A stretch of 64,000 nucleotides of DNA from the NCBI RefSeq assembly GCF_025996515.1, contig NZ_BLRH01000021.1, positions 304,690 through 368,689 on the forward strand, written 5' to 3'. Numbering within the stretch: the first letter of the stretch is position 1; each line of letters starts with the position of its first letter. The notes under the pieces are model-generated. The model searched no databases. It saw only the letters and a list, made by a program, of their open reading frames with translations, and had not been told where the DNA came from. The stretch comes from Rhizohabitans arisaemae. Lineage in GTDB: Bacteria > Actinomycetota > Actinomycetes > Streptosporangiales > Streptosporangiaceae. This document shows, in pieces, positions 24,204-36,300 of this stretch. A program made the translations under genes and the position numbers.

Positions 24204-24783
24204 AGCTACCTCGCCGATTCATAGTGATTAGCCCGGAAAACAGAGCCTTGCAGGTTTCAGTATTCACGCCAGAAGTCAAAATCTAATCAATATAAAAAAT
24301 GGGCATTGAGTGCAAAATCCGACTTTCGCTTGATTGTGCTGCATAAAATCCGGATCAATGGTGTGACCGAAATTGGTTCACCTTGGGCATTTCACTCTGA
24401 TGACGCGTGGCGATCACCCAACGATCTAGTTCCGGGCTGTGGGATGCGAAAAGTGGATGCAGGCTCTGCCTGTTATCCTCACAGCGGCCTATGCCTCCGG
24501 ATCGCCTTGGAAGATCATCAAAAGTCACGAGGCGGTACGGCCACGGCGACCCTCCGGGGGCTCCTGCCCGAGATCGTGGGGCCGGGAGGTTTACCTACGT
24601 CCCACCATTGCTTATCGGTCTATCGGCGCGTTCGGGGTTGGATTGTGGCCTCCTCGACGTGCCCGTTGATCAGGGCGAGCACGGAGTCCTTGTCCAGTCC
24701 GGCAGCGCGATGCCGTCGAGAACCCACTTCGTCATCGAACCTTGTCGTGCTGTTCGGGCCGAGGATTTCAGCTGCCTGAGTGA
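24204..24783. other. AT-rich intergenic region with a possible gene relic
   Basis: About 580 bases, distinctly AT-rich at 24210-24320, probably containing the divergent promoters of the vWA group and the DUF4365 operon. On the minus strand at about 24610-24740 a short frame contains LDKDSVLALINGHVEEATIQ and stops with TAG. It looks like a real protein end but cannot be assigned. The plus-strand open frames here show no motif. Confidence 0.35.
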
Positions 24784-25425
24784 GTGGCGAGTTTCCTGCT
24801 AACCGGACAGGTCCTTTTGAGGAACGGCAAAGACTTGTACCGTATGACCTCGATCACGATGCTGGGCCGAACCCGTGTCGCCGTTGGGATGTGGAGGCTT
24901 GTCCTGAACTGCGAGTGGTGTTTGGACAGGAACAACCACCAGGGCTGGTACGGCGAGTGCTTCATCCAGGTTTTGGCCGCGGCCGCCGGTCTACAAGCGA
25001 CCCCGCTCACTCCCGACTGCACCGGCGTCGACTTCTACCTTTGTCTGCCGCGAGAGATCGACGGCGACTTTCCGCGCATGGAGGTCCAGGTCAAAACCTG
25101 GTCGACGCCGAAGTCGCGGAATGGGCGATGGCACTACCGCGGGCTCACCGAGAAGCGCTTCAACGCGCTCGCCGGGAAGCGCCGCCTGCCCCGTTACCTC
25201 TTTCTTGTCGTCGTTCCTCCGAACGCCCAGGATTTCGTCCGTGCCGATTCGCACGCGCTCCAGCTCAGTCACGCCGCATACTGGATCTCCTTGGAGGCTG
25301 AGCAAAGGATCGACGCCCCCGACTGCAAGCGAACCGTCGAGGTAACGATCCCGGAGAGCAACCTGCTCACCGTGGCCTCTCTCCTGAACCTCTTTGACCC
25401 CCTCCGAGCGGTGGAGGCTCCATGA
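24784..25425 (+). CDS. DUF4365-like protein, PD-(D/E)XK nuclease-like
   Basis: A protein of up to 213 residues. The core reads NNHQGWYGECFIQVLAAAAG, then TGVDFYLCLP and MEVQVKTWSTP, the D...ExQxK arrangement of PD-(D/E)XK nuclease-like folds seen in DUF4365. Later parts (RYLFLVVVPPNAQDFV, AAYWISLEAE) fit the family. DUF4365 domains are often found with restriction or defence systems. The start is uncertain: in-frame ATGs at 24844, 24859 and 24889 are alternatives to 24784, and none has a strong ribosome binding site. It overlaps the next gene by 4 bases (ATGA) and faces the helicase/methylase operon. Confidence 0.65.
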   Translation: MASFLLTGQVLLRNGKDLYRMTSITMLGRTRVAVGMWRLVLNCEWCLDRNNHQGWYGECFIQVLAAAAGLQATPLTPDCTGVDFYLCLPREIDGDFPRMEVQVKTWSTPKSRNGRWHYRGLTEKRFNALAGKRRLPRYLFLVVVPPNAQDFVRADSHALQLSHAAYWISLEAEQRIDAPDCKRTVEVTIPESNLLTVASLLNLFDPLRAVEAP

Positions 25426-26522
25426 ACGAACCGCTGATCGCCATCGATCCCGACAACCTGGTCGGTTACCTCGCCAGCCGAGGCTGGCGGCACGTGGGGT
25501 CGTGGCGCGGAGCGATGGTCTGGGACCTCGACACAGCCGGCCAGGTTCTGGTTCCCCCGCAGCGTGAGTATCCCGACGACGAGGAGCTACTCCAGGCCGC
25601 GGTCCGCAAGCTCGCCCGTATCGAGGAACGCCTCGAGCGTGAAGTCCTCCTCGATATCGCCGAACCGTCGACGGACACGCCCTCCTTCATCCTCCAGCCG
25701 GAGACCCCGTCGGGGACGATTCCCCTCCCCGCCGCATTGAAGGCCGTCCAAGGGATCCATGATCTCCTGAAGGTCGCCGCGCAGACCGTTGAGATCGGGC
25801 CGCGGTTGCTGTTTACCGGCCAGCGCTCCCGCTATGTCGACAGTTTCCTGCAACGGGTCAGGCTCGGCACCACCCGGCCGGGCAGCTACATCTTCGACGC
25901 GCGGGTCCCCACCACCCAGCCGCCGTCCACCTCCCGGGCCTTCTCCTGGAACAACGAGCTGGTCGGCCGTGAGGTCATGGTCGCCCTGCACCGAGCTTTG
26001 CGAGCGGTCCACACCGCCGCCGCGACATCGGCCACGCAACACAATCGCCTCGACGTCTTCGACGACCATGTCGAGGACGGGGTCTCGGCCAACCTGTGCA
26101 CTGTTCTCAGCGAGCTCAGCGGCGATCATCCCTTCGCGGTCAGCTTCACCTGGGCCCGGGTCGAGCCCGTCGATCTCGACCCAGACTCCATCACCTTCAC
26201 CACTCACATGGTCCGCGCACTCGCGGCGGCAGGGAAGGAGCTGGCGCGGCACGCCAAGTCCGGCCGGGCGACGGTGGTCGGAGAGGTCGACACGCTTCAG
26301 CACGCCGTCGGTGAACCTCTGCGCGTCAAGATCCGGGGTGAACTCCAGAGCAGCTCGAACGTCTTCCGCCGATCAATCTGGGTGGTTCTCGACCCCGCCG
26401 ACTACCAGCGCGCCTTCCACGCCCAGGTCCAAGGGCGGCGGCTGCGTGTCACTGGGCAGCTCGACCCGGATCGGCGGCGGCTGGAGATGCGCCCGGACCC
26501 GGGCGGATTCGAGGTTCTTTGA
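25422..26522 (+). CDS. Hypothetical protein coupled to the DUF4365-like gene
   Basis: A 366-residue protein I do not recognise. It begins MNEPLIAIDPDNLVGYLASR, and an acidic/helical region around 45-75 contains LLQAAVRKLARIEERLEREV. A long mixed region follows, and a strand-rich end contains VVGEVDTLQHAVGEPLRVKI and GRRLRVTGQLDPDRRRLEMR, which may be a beta-barrel. There is no membrane segment or catalytic motif. Its ATG overlaps the stop of the DUF4365-like gene, so the two are made together. Its stop is 3 bases from the convergent methyltransferase stop. A part in the same defence function is plausible but unproven. Confidence 0.6.
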   Translation: MNEPLIAIDPDNLVGYLASRGWRHVGSWRGAMVWDLDTAGQVLVPPQREYPDDEELLQAAVRKLARIEERLEREVLLDIAEPSTDTPSFILQPETPSGTIPLPAALKAVQGIHDLLKVAAQTVEIGPRLLFTGQRSRYVDSFLQRVRLGTTRPGSYIFDARVPTTQPPSTSRAFSWNNELVGREVMVALHRALRAVHTAAATSATQHNRLDVFDDHVEDGVSANLCTVLSELSGDHPFAVSFTWARVEPVDLDPDSITFTTHMVRALAAAGKELARHAKSGRATVVGEVDTLQHAVGEPLRVKIRGELQSSSNVFRRSIWVVLDPADYQRAFHAQVQGRRLRVTGQLDPDRRRLEMRPDPGGFEVL

Positions 26523-26525
26523 ACT

Positions 26526-29500
26526 TCACCTGGCCGGATGGCGGGGGCCGTGGCCGGGCGGTGGATCGAGCGGGGTCCGGTACGGCCTACGCCCGTCGAT
26601 CGCGTCCCGCATGGCATCGTAGATCTCCAGGATAAGCCGTTTGGTGCGATACTCCCCGTGTTTGGCTTCGTCCTTGCGTTTGACAATCGGAAACGTGTCC
26701 ATGATGTAGTCCACGTTGTCGCGAGTGATGCCGTAGAGTTGAAAGAAAGCCGCGTCCAACTCGGCCCGGATTAACGCTCGTCGCTCCTCATCCCAGACAA
26801 ACGGCGCACCCTCATCGCCGATATCACGCGCGAACGGCTCCATATCGTAGGCGGTGTAGGAGAGCTCAAGGGCACGCGGTAGTCCCCAGTCGGACAGGTC
26901 TATTTTGTCGGCCCACGCCGCCACCTTCCGAAAACTGGCTGGGTGCGGAATTGGGATCTGCTGAAAATAGTTATATGTCAGATTGATCCCGCCAAGCTTC
27001 TGTCGGAGCGCATAGTCAACTACATGCGAATCCAGGAGCATCGCTAACGAGAGTCCATGGGAAGCAAATATCATAGGCATGCTATGACCGATAGCAACCT
27101 TGGGCAGGTAGCCTGAGATCAGTGTCCGTTCGTCTGTGTTACGACAGACGTTACGGAATCCGAGAAGCCAACCTCCTGGTGACTCTCCTATGCTATCTCT
27201 GATTCTCTCATCGGTGTCTAAGTCAGAAACCCAATAGCGCGGTAGCACGGCGATCTCGGGATTCCGTTTCTCGGCAAGGTTGCGAGTGGATCCGTCCGAT
27301 TCGTAGGTGGCCCAGCGGTGGTCGTAATGGTGGAGCATTTTGGCCTCGTAGAGTGGGAGCAGACGCTCGTCACCCTTGGTGAGGATGTTGCCATCGAGCT
27401 TCCAGCCGTCCGCGAGCATGTCTTCGAGGGTTTCTTTGTTTGCTTCGCTGGGACGAAAGAGGTCCGAGTCATTTGACATGTGGAACATCGTCAGGAACTT
27501 GATGCCCCATGGATTACCGTCCTTGTCGCCTTCCTTGACGAGGATCGGGATGCGACGGTAGATGTCGAGGGTAATCTCGGCATCGCGGCGTGTGCGGAAG
27601 ACCGGGCAGGTGCCGGTGTTCGGGTTCAACAGCGTGATTTCACCGGGAGTCAGTGTGAACCGCTTGCCATCGTCGCCGAGCTGGGCGGCGTCGTGCAGGA
27701 AGAAGGCGAAATCCGCCCGGTCCACGCCGGCTTTGCGACCGGTGAGTGTCAGGAGGCTGAACTTGTAGCTGCGGTGCACCCGGGCAAAGATCCCCCGTGC
27801 GTTTTCGAAGTCGTAGAGTGAGGCCAGGGACCGCTTGATAACCAGGTCCTTGAAGAAGAACTGGGTGGTGGCGTCGGTGGCGATTCCCGTCGGCACGACG
27901 ATGCCCAGTCGGCCTCGCGGGTGCAGTACCGCCCGGTTGTGCTCCGCGAAGAGGGCGTAGGTGTTGACGTCGCCACGCGCGGTCAACGGGTAGCGCTCGG
28001 AGCCGCGGAGGAACTGGCTTTCGCCCTCCGCTTGCCGCTTGGCTTCGACGAATTCCTGATAGAGCGGTCGACCGTCTTCGGAGTCCGCCAATGCCTTGAT
28101 GAGCCGGCCCCGGGCGGCCTTGTTGCCGGCGGTGGCTATCGCCTCGTCACGGGTGGCGAAGAACTCCTTCTCCGACAACTTCACCTTCTCCCACGGTGGG
28201 TTGCCGAGAACGCAGGTGAAGCCGCCTTCCCAGCCGGTGTCCGGGTTGAGGTCCGGGCCGGAGCCGCCGACGCGGAAGACCTCGGGGAACTCCAGGTGCC
28301 AGTGGAAGAACCGGTACCTCTGGGTCAGCGTGCCCAGCTCGTTCGCCTGAGCCTCCGACAACGCCCCACCTTCGCCGAGCCGGCGGATCGTGCCGGTCGT
28401 GAGGGCGGCCGGGGCATCGGCGTGCTTGCGCCAGACGAACGCTGCGCACCAGGCGTCCGCCGTACGGCGGGCTTGGACGAGCGCTGCGGACCTCTCGTAT
28501 TTGTGGAACCGGCGCTCCTGCTCGCGCACGTCGGCGACCCGGGAGACCGGGACGGCGGCGAGCGCGAGCGCCTGCTCGGCCAGGTCCTTGTTCCCGACTC
28601 GGTCGCCGAGGTCGAACAGGGTGTTCCAACCGGCGAGCTCCACCTTGTTCTGTTTCTTGAGCGAGGTGACGATCATCTTGTCGTCGCCCTCGATCGGTTT
28701 GAAGGCACCTTCGGGCACCCCCTTCTCGATCAGGGCGGGGGTCGCGCCGAGGAGGGCGTTGCCGACCTTGATGTGGGCGTCGAGGAAGGCCAGCGGCTTA
28801 CCGGGCTCCAACGACTCGATCCACAGGGACACCTTGGCGAGTTCGGCGGCGAGCGGGTTGAGGTCTACACCGTAGACGCACCTGGCCACCACCTTGTGCA
28901 TGGCCGCGCGAACCTCCGACGGCACCGGCTCGTCGTCGCCGGTAACCAGCGCGGCATACCGCTTGGCGATGCGGCGGGCGGCGGCGACCAGAAAGTGCCC
29001 GGAGCCACAGGCCGGGTCGCAGACCGTGATCTTCAGCAGATCGTCGGCCCCCCCGGATTTGGCGTGCTCGTCGATGACCGGGTCGAGCGCGGTGTCCAGC
29101 AGCGACTCGATGAGCGGGCCGGGCGTGTAGTACGACCCGGTGAGCTTGCGGTCGTTGCCGGAGACGTTCTCCCGTAGCTCGAATCTCGGGTTCCCGTTGG
29201 AAGTGGCGTACGGCACCAGCTCCAGCAGTGACTCGTAGACGCTGCCCAGCTCCTCGGCGCCCAGGTGCTGGAAGTCGACGTCGCGGGGCCGTCCGTCCGC
29301 GGCCCTCACGACCGACATCGAGCGGATCGCGGTGAGCAGCGCCTCATTGGGCAGATCGCACCAGAGTAACTGATCCGGATGCGGGTCGTCGGTCAGGCCC
29401 GTCTGGGCGCTCGCCGTACGGAAGAACAGGCCGCCGAGGCCGGGCAGGCCGAGTTCGGGCAGGCCGTCGTCGGCGCCGAGCGCCTTGACGACCATGACGA

Positions 29501-30539
29501 CGGTCTTCCACAGGTCCCGGTGCCGGTCACCGGAGCGGCGGATCGCGAGGCGGCGCAGGCGCCGGCTGGAGAACCACCTGGTGTAGCGGTCGTGTACAGC
29601 GGGCGAGACGCCCGGGGCGAGAAGTGCTCCCCGGTCTTCCGCGACGAAGATGAAGATGATCTGGTAGGCCAGGCGGAGCAGCTCGTGGCGGAAGTCCTCG
29701 CGGGTGAGCCGGTTGGCTTCGAGTTGTGCGCGCAGCTTGGGGTTGGCGACCAGGAACCCGGTGCCGAGGGCCTCGAGCGCGAGCTTGACGCCGTCGCGGA
29801 GTTGATCGCGGGCACGCAGACCGGTCTCGGCGGCGAACGCCCGCCACCTCTCCAGCCAGCAGTCCGCGCAGGTCGGCGTGGAGTCATCCAGCGCGATGAG
29901 CTCGAAGCGGGAGGCGTGCAGCAGCGTGTAGAGCAGCACGAACTCCGAGTAGAGCTCGCCATCGAAGATCGCCTGAAGGTCGAACTCAACGTACGCGGAC
30001 CCGACCAAGGCAGTGGAGTCGCGCAGGATACGCAGCCGGCGCCCGTTCGACAGGACACCCCAAAGATGGTCGTCGGAGAGATTGAGAAACTCCTGCAACA
30101 TCGACTGCGGGGCTCGCTTGATCACCCCGGGGACGCTTCGATCGAGGTCGACATCCCAGCCGAGCAGATGTATGGGCACGCTGTGCCACAGATGGGAGAC
30201 GGCGAAGTCCTTGTCGCCGGCCTTGAGGGCGCCGTGGTTGAACGGGACCCGGCCGAAGCCCAATTCGGTCAGCAGGATCAGCAACCACCGCTCGCGGGTG
30301 AGCGTGGTGGCGGCGTCCCCGTCGGGGAGCGCGGCCAGCTTGTCGCGGAAGGCGCGGTAGGCGCCGAGCAGGTAATCCCAATGGCGGCTGGCCGCGTCGG
30401 CGAGACGCTCGGAGGCGGCGAGGTGGTAGTCCTCGGCCCGCATGCCGGGGAGTTCCCGATCGGCGGCGGCGATCCGGGACAACACGTCCTGGGGCAGCAG
30501 ACTGCCCTGGACGTCGACGGCGAGATAGGCGTTCTTCAT
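26526..30539 (-). CDS. Eco57I-type DNA adenine methyltransferase (DISARM DrmMI/PglX-like)
   Basis: A 1337-residue protein. The SAM-binding motif [14 protein letters not shown] lies at about residue 505 and the catalytic NPPW ([12 protein letters not shown]) at about 776, typical of N6-adenine methylases. The N-terminal 450 residues are helical with [12 protein letters not shown], as in Eco57I/PglX-like proteins. The C-terminal third ([31 protein letters not shown]) looks like a target-recognition region. It should mark host DNA at a specific sequence. Start ATG 30539 overlaps the stop of the helicase gene (ATGA). It is the last of three coupled genes. I see no clear nuclease motif in it. Confidence 0.85.
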   Translation of the reverse strand: MKNAYLAVDVQGSLLPQDVLSRIAAADRELPGMRAEDYHLAASERLADAASRHWDYLLGAYRAFRDKLAALPDGDAATTLTRERWLLILLTELGFGRVPFNHGALKAGDKDFAVSHLWHSVPIHLLGWDVDLDRSVPGVIKRAPQSMLQEFLNLSDDHLWGVLSNGRRLRILRDSTALVGSAYVEFDLQAIFDGELYSEFVLLYTLLHASRFELIALDDSTPTCADCWLERWRAFAAETGLRARDQLRDGVKLALEALGTGFLVANPKLRAQLEANRLTREDFRHELLRLAYQIIFIFVAEDRGALLAPGVSPAVHDRYTRWFSSRRLRRLAIRRSGDRHRDLWKTVVMVVKALGADDGLPELGLPGLGGLFFRTASAQTGLTDDPHPDQLLWCDLPNEALLTAIRSMSVVRAADGRPRDVDFQHLGAEELGSVYESLLELVPYATSNGNPRFELRENVSGNDRKLTGSYYTPGPLIESLLDTALDPVIDEHAKSGGADDLLKITVCDPACGSGHFLVAAARRIAKRYAALVTGDDEPVPSEVRAAMHKVVARCVYGVDLNPLAAELAKVSLWIESLEPGKPLAFLDAHIKVGNALLGATPALIEKGVPEGAFKPIEGDDKMIVTSLKKQNKVELAGWNTLFDLGDRVGNKDLAEQALALAAVPVSRVADVREQERRFHKYERSAALVQARRTADAWCAAFVWRKHADAPAALTTGTIRRLGEGGALSEAQANELGTLTQRYRFFHWHLEFPEVFRVGGSGPDLNPDTGWEGGFTCVLGNPPWEKVKLSEKEFFATRDEAIATAGNKAARGRLIKALADSEDGRPLYQEFVEAKRQAEGESQFLRGSERYPLTARGDVNTYALFAEHNRAVLHPRGRLGIVVPTGIATDATTQFFFKDLVIKRSLASLYDFENARGIFARVHRSYKFSLLTLTGRKAGVDRADFAFFLHDAAQLGDDGKRFTLTPGEITLLNPNTGTCPVFRTRRDAEITLDIYRRIPILVKEGDKDGNPWGIKFLTMFHMSNDSDLFRPSEANKETLEDMLADGWKLDGNILTKGDERLLPLYEAKMLHHYDHRWATYESDGSTRNLAEKRNPEIAVLPRYWVSDLDTDERIRDSIGESPGGWLLGFRNVCRNTDERTLISGYLPKVAIGHSMPMIFASHGLSLAMLLDSHVVDYALRQKLGGINLTYNYFQQIPIPHPASFRKVAAWADKIDLSDWGLPRALELSYTAYDMEPFARDIGDEGAPFVWDEERRALIRAELDAAFFQLYGITRDNVDYIMDTFPIVKRKDEAKHGEYRTKRLILEIYDAMRDAIDGRRPYRTPLDPPPGHGPRHPAR

Positions 30540-33325
30540 CGGGCACCACCGGCGGGCAGGTAGACGTAGACACCAAGCACGTCGGCAGGGTGGTTGGCGG
30601 TCACCTTCAGTCCTCTCGCCCCCGCGCCGACCGCGCCGCGGACACGCTGATGGGATACGGCCAGCCGATCGGCGAGCGTGTCGCCCCGGGCCTCGATCTC
30701 GGCGGACACCTCGGGCAGTTCGGCGATCGCCCGGCCGACGGCCCGTTCGACGAGCTCGGGGAGGGTGTTTTCGGGCTTGGCGGCGAGCACCACGCCCAAT
30801 TCGGCGTCGGTGAGCCACTCGCGACCGATCGCCCCGGTGCGATAGCCGATGACTCGCGCGTCCTCGGCGACCAGACTCCGGCTTCCGGTACGGCCCGGCA
30901 GCGTGACGTGGAAGCGGTAGCGGACCAACAACATCACGGTGCGGATGTCCACAGCGTCGGTACGGATCACACCGCAGCGGCGGGCCGGACCGGACGCGTC
31001 CAGCGCGTAGTCCAGTACCGTGCGGGCGAGATCCCGGACCACGGGATCGGTGCGGACCAGGGCATGACCACCGGGCGGGGCGGGGACGTCGGGGTGAAAG
31101 CTGAGCGTTTCAGCCTCGCCGGTGAAGCCCAGACCCAGCGCATGCCGTACCGGGATGGCGAACTGACGGGTGTCGGCGCGGAAGCCGTCGGGGTGGGCGT
31201 CGATGATCGCCCCGAAGCCGGATAGCGCCTCGCGGGCGAAACGGGCCACATCGGTCCGGGTGCCGAGGACCTCGCGGATCTCGGCGACCTCCCGCTCGAC
31301 CTCCTCCAGTTTGACGCCGGAATGGGAGTACTTCGTGAGCGCCTTGGACTCACGGTCAGCGGCGCTCTCCCACGCCCGGTGGATCTGGTCGCGGGTCTTG
31401 GTGACGCCGAGGTCCAGGTCAAGCTGGTCCTGATTGTCGCCGGAAAACAGCAGGCCTTCGACGAGGGCGTTGATGACGTCGTCGCCGCCGGTCGGCACAG
31501 GTACGGCGACGCCGGTCTGCCTGGCGATGGTGCGGTGCTTGCGGATGAGCACGTCGAGGACAACGCCGTCGATTCCGTTGTCCAGGCCGTAGAGGGTGAT
31601 GGCGCGGACCAGCGGGCTGCGCTGGCCGAACCGGTCGACCCGGCCTTCCCGCTGCTCGTGACGGGTCGGGTTCCAGGCCAGGTCGTAGTGGACGACGGCC
31701 TGGAAACTCTCCTGTAGGTTGACGCCTTCGGACAGGCAGTCGGTGGCGACCAGCACGTGCCGTCCCGGCTCTTGGGCGAGATCGTGGATGACCTCCTGGC
31801 GGGCTTCGGGCGGGAGCTGGCCGGTGACGTGCCGGACGTTGACCTTTCTGCCCAAGACCTTGGCCAGATGCTCGGCGATGTACTCGGCGGTCTGGATGAA
31901 CCGGCAGAACACGATCGGGTCGTAGCCGTCGGCCAGCAGTCCCTTGACCTCCGTGATCAACGCGGCGAGCTTGGAGTCCTTCTCCGGACCTTCGATCTCC
32001 TTGAAGGCCGCGGCGAGACGGGCCAACCGCTCGTTGTCGTCCTCGCCGGACCGGCCGCCAGCGGCGGCGTCGATGCCCTCGAGCGCCTCGTCGTCTGTCA
32101 GGTCGAGGACACTTGAACGGCCCAGTTCGTCGGCTTCCGGCTCGGTCTCGGCAGCCGTCGTGGCCGATCGGGTCTTCAGCGTGGCCGCCGCCGCTCTGGG
32201 TGAGGAGGCCACCGAACGGAGTAGGGCGAGGGCGGACCAGTAGGTGACACGCTGACGCAGGCCGGTGCCAGGCTTGCGGACGGTCTCGCGGGCGTAACCG
32301 AGGACCTGACGGGCGAGCTTGCCGTACTCGCCGGTCAAGGCGTAGGAGATGTCCCGGACCTGCCGGTCCTTCGGGAACGGGGTCTCCTCGTCGAGGTAGC
32401 GGCGGATGTCGCGGCGGCGGCGCTGCACGAAGTGCCTGGCCAACTGCTCGCGTCCCTTCACGCTGTCCAGGTCCACACTCGCCAGGGCCGGATCGAGCAG
32501 GCCGATCAGGTCGCGAAACGCACCCTCCTTGCCGCTGTGCGGGGTGGCGGTGACCAGAAGCAGGTGTCGCCTGTCGTCGGCGGCCAGCTCCTGAAGCAGC
32601 CGGTAGCGCAGTTGACGCTGCTTGCTGGTGGAACCGGTCGACACGCAGGTGTGTGCCTCATCTACGATGACCAGATCCGGGCAGGTGCGAATGAACTGGT
32701 GGTAGCGGCGGTCGGATTTGATGAAATCGGTTGACACCACCGTGATCGGGTGCCGTTCGAAGATCGACTCATCGAGGCGGAGATCGCGCGAGAGCCGGCG
32801 GGCGGTCGAGGGCAGCACCAGCGCCGCCTCGATGGCGAACTTGTTGCGCAGTTCGGCGACCCACTGCTCGGCCAGTGCGGGTGAACACAGCACGGTCAAG
32901 CCGGTCGCCTCACCGCGCTCCAGCAGCTCCTTGGCGATCAGTCCCGACTCCACGGTCTTGCCGATGCCGACGTCGTCCCCGATGAGCAGGCGGACGGTGT
33001 CCATCCGCAGGGCGAGCAGCAGCGGGACGAGCTGATATTGCCGGGGTTCGACGGCGATCGAGGCCAGGGAGCGGAACGGCCCGGCCCCCGAGGTGAAGCC
33101 GATGCGCAGCGCCGTACGGAGCAGGCCCGCCGCGACGCTGTCGCCGACCTCGGCGGGGGTGGGGGGCGGGAAGGTGGCCTCACCGACCTCCTCGGGGAAC
33201 AGGCACGCCTCGAAGTCGGTGTCGCCGTTGATCGGCCGGACGACCAGGAAATCGCCGGTGCCACCCGGCTGCACGACCCACTCCCGGCCACGGGCGGTGA
33301 CCAGCGACCCCGCGGTGTAGCTCAC
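30536..33325 (-). CDS. SNF2-like helicase (DISARM DrmD-like)
   Basis: A 929-residue superfamily 2 ATPase. Walker A is IGDDVGIGKTVESGLI (about residue 118), the DEAH box is LVIVDEAHTCV (about 215), motif III-like LLLVTATPHSGKEGAF, and the C-terminal helicase half has VLVATDCLSEGVNLQ and HEQREGRVDRFGQRSPLV (about 550). The first 60 residues and the early EPRQYQLVPLLLALRM match the layout of DrmD and other SNF2-like phage-defence helicases. GTG start at 33325 overlaps the upstream stop (GTGA), with GGAG upstream. It probably translocates on double-stranded DNA for the system. The DrmD assignment is by layout, not by search. Confidence 0.82.
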   Translation of the reverse strand: MSYTAGSLVTARGREWVVQPGGTGDFLVVRPINGDTDFEACLFPEEVGEATFPPPTPAEVGDSVAAGLLRTALRIGFTSGAGPFRSLASIAVEPRQYQLVPLLLALRMDTVRLLIGDDVGIGKTVESGLIAKELLERGEATGLTVLCSPALAEQWVAELRNKFAIEAALVLPSTARRLSRDLRLDESIFERHPITVVSTDFIKSDRRYHQFIRTCPDLVIVDEAHTCVSTGSTSKQRQLRYRLLQELAADDRRHLLLVTATPHSGKEGAFRDLIGLLDPALASVDLDSVKGREQLARHFVQRRRRDIRRYLDEETPFPKDRQVRDISYALTGEYGKLARQVLGYARETVRKPGTGLRQRVTYWSALALLRSVASSPRAAAATLKTRSATTAAETEPEADELGRSSVLDLTDDEALEGIDAAAGGRSGEDDNERLARLAAAFKEIEGPEKDSKLAALITEVKGLLADGYDPIVFCRFIQTAEYIAEHLAKVLGRKVNVRHVTGQLPPEARQEVIHDLAQEPGRHVLVATDCLSEGVNLQESFQAVVHYDLAWNPTRHEQREGRVDRFGQRSPLVRAITLYGLDNGIDGVVLDVLIRKHRTIARQTGVAVPVPTGGDDVINALVEGLLFSGDNQDQLDLDLGVTKTRDQIHRAWESAADRESKALTKYSHSGVKLEEVEREVAEIREVLGTRTDVARFAREALSGFGAIIDAHPDGFRADTRQFAIPVRHALGLGFTGEAETLSFHPDVPAPPGGHALVRTDPVVRDLARTVLDYALDASGPARRCGVIRTDAVDIRTVMLLVRYRFHVTLPGRTGSRSLVAEDARVIGYRTGAIGREWLTDAELGVVLAAKPENTLPELVERAVGRAIAELPEVSAEIEARGDTLADRLAVSHQRVRGAVGAGARGLKVTANHPADVLGVYVYLPAGGAR

Positions 33326-36300
33326 GTGGTTCTCCGTCCGGTGCCGAAGACACTGGAATATGTGCGCACTATGTCGTCCCACTGGTCGTCGTAACGGAAG
33401 CGGATCACCAGCCAGCCCAGGTCCATCAGCCGGTCCTCCGCCTGTATGTCGCGTTCGAGCTGGAAAGCGGTGTCGTGATGTGGCCCATCAATGAAGATCG
33501 CAACATTTCCCGATTTATTGCGATAAGTGAAGTCGGGCTTGGCCCGGGCAGCGGAGACGAGCACCTGAGCGCCGTCGGGGAGCCGGTAGTCGTTCTCCCG
33601 CAGGAAGTCGACGAAACCCCGCTCCAGCTCACTGTCGGCGGACTCGCGCAGCGCACCGACGTGCTCCTCGGCGCTCCGGAATCCGCCGGTCGGCTCGGTG
33701 GCGGACTCGGCCAGTTCCCGCAGGATCGCCACGACGCGCAGCCGGTCGATCTGCTTGTGCCACCGCTGGTTGGAGTAGGCGAGCAGGCAGTCGTAGCAAC
33801 CTCGCTCGCATCGCTCCCGGGCACCCTCCGCGTGGCCGAGGTCCTCGCCCGTCTCCGGATCGATGTGAATGATCTCCAATGCTCGCAGGGCCACGTCGGC
33901 CAGCGCGTCCCGCTCGTCGTGGAGCCGGCGCAGGACACCCGCGCCGCCCTCGGCGCTCTCGATGAGCAGCATCCGAGCCCGGTTGTCCGGGTCCGGCAGC
34001 GGCTCGCTGTGCAGCTCGGCGTCCTCCAGCTGGAACTCGGCCTCGATCCCCCGCTCCAGCGCGTACCGCAGGGTGGTGGCGACGCTCTCGTCGACAGGGG
34101 TGGACAACCGGAAGACACAGATGTTCTTGTAGTCCTCCACGAAGGGGACGACCTTGACGACCCGTTGGGCTTTGTCGATGGGGAGCAGGCCCTCGTCCTC
34201 GGGGGCTTGGTTGGCCCCGTCGGAGTCCTTGGCCCACCGGCCGCGTACCGGGTCAAGCCAGTAGCCGATGTCCCTGCGGTTCTTTCGCCCGCGGCGGCCC
34301 TGGTTGATGACCCGCACGGTCGCCGTGTCGCCGTAGACCAACTCGGCCACCGGATCGCCTCGGAGGAGGACCTGTGCTTCGAGTCGGCCCGAGCGGGTGC
34401 CGTGGCTACTGAACCGGTAAGCGGTCAGCAGATCGAACCCGGCTCGGCGTCGCTCCTCCTCGTCGGATGAGATCCTCTGCCGGCGGACGGTCTCCACGGT
34501 CTGGAGCTGCATCAGGCCGGACAACGATCCGACGAGCTCGGTGCCACATTCGTCGCATCGGTCGGTACCCGCCTGCCGACCGTACCAGTATCCGCACCCG
34601 GAGCAGATCCAGGCCTCGGACGTGGCGACTTCGCCCTCCTCACCCGTGGGCGCCTGGATCTTGGTGACTTCGTAGCGGCGGCCTTCGTGGTAGATGAGAG
34701 CGCCGGGGCCGAACTCGTTGATCGCGATGAACCGAGGACGTTGGATGTAACTGGCCTTATGTCGCTCACCCGGGATGTAGGCGGCCAGCGGCAGGCGTGG
34801 GAAGGAGTAGCCGGGCAGGAATCCCTCGGAGGCGAAGTAGCGGTAGGTATAGAAGTCGCTGAACTGGCGATCGGTGTCCTCGTTCTTCAGGATCCTGAGC
34901 TGGTTCTCCGCCTGTTGCCGCCGCCGCTGGGCGGTCTTCTTCTTCTCCGGAGAAGTGGAGTGGTCCATGACCCGGCGGTTCTGTTCGCGCTGCTCCACCG
35001 TGGCCGCGCGGAACAGGTCACGCCAGCGGTCGCAGTCGGCGTCGAACCTCTTGGCGGCACCCCTGACCGTGTCCTCGATCCAGCCCTCGTACCACCAACT
35101 GGTCTTGGCGAGGCTCTCGTGCGCCAAAACGTCGGCGAGCACCTTCTTGGCGCGGGGTACGGCGCGGCGAATCGCCCCCTCGTCGTCCAACTGGCTCTGC
35201 AGGTGCTCGCGGATCGGCAGCTCGGTCTCCTGAGAGACGTCCAGGACCTCCGACATCCGTGAGTGCAACGACGCGCCGGTCTCGGCCAGCCAGATGGCGT
35301 GGACGTGGGAACGCACCAAAGCCTCGTTGGTGAGATCCAGCCGGGGTGGTTGTACCCGACCGGCCACCATGAGATCAGAGCGGCGGAAGTAGTACTGGTC
35401 ATGAGGGCTGCCGGTGGAGCAGTACGTGGTGATCAGTGCGGGCTGACCGCTCCGCCCGGCGCGGCCGGAGCGTTGCGCGTAATTGGCCGGGGTGGGCGGG
35501 ACATTACGCATGGCGACGGAGTTGAGGGTGGCGATGTCCACGCCCAGCTCCATTGTGGGCGAGCAATACAGCAAGGGCAACGACACCCCCTCACGGAAGA
35601 GCCGCTCCCGCTCCTGACGTATCTCGGGCTGGACCTGTGCGGTATGCTCGGCCGCCTGAAGCCCGGCCAAGTCCCCGGCGACTGTGGCGTACAGATCTCT
35701 GAAATACTCGTTGACCCGGGTTCCCACCTCAGGGTCGACCGTCTTGCGCAGCAGGTCCGGGGCGCCGGTCTCGCCGTTGCCTGCCCGCCAGATCAGCTCG
35801 GACGACTTGAGTCGGTAACCTCTCGTTCCATCCTTGCTCTCGGCGACCACCTCGAGCAGGCCGTACTTCTCCAGGGCGGTCATCAGGCCGGAGATGATCT
35901 GTTGGGCGTCGTCGACGGTCAGCGCAGGCGAATGGTTGGGGAAGACCGTGTTGCGGCGTAGGTATCTGCCCAAGGCGGACCGCCCGGTGAAGTTGACCCG
36001 GTTCCGGCTCTCGCCGGGACGTCCCGGCTGGGCGAAAACGACGGAGGCCTCGATGCGGCTTTCCGGGTCGCTGAGCGCCCACACGCCGGTCAGGTGCTGC
36101 TGGGACTGTTTCCAGATGCGCTCGTATCCTTCGACGGTCAGTACGTCGACGTCGACGGCGAGGGCTCGCCGCATCTCGTCCAGCGCGATGCGGGCCAGTT
36201 CGGCGCGATGGCCGGGCTCGTCATCACGGAGTGCGGGATGGGTCCCCGCCCAATGTTCACCGTCCGCCGTGATCTCGCGCAACGCTACATAGTCGAAGCG

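Noticed and set aside
27921-30563. Plus-strand frames of about 400 codons opposite the methyltransferase
   Set aside because: The opposite strand has SAM-binding and NPPW motifs in a coupled operon; the plus frames show only shadow composition.
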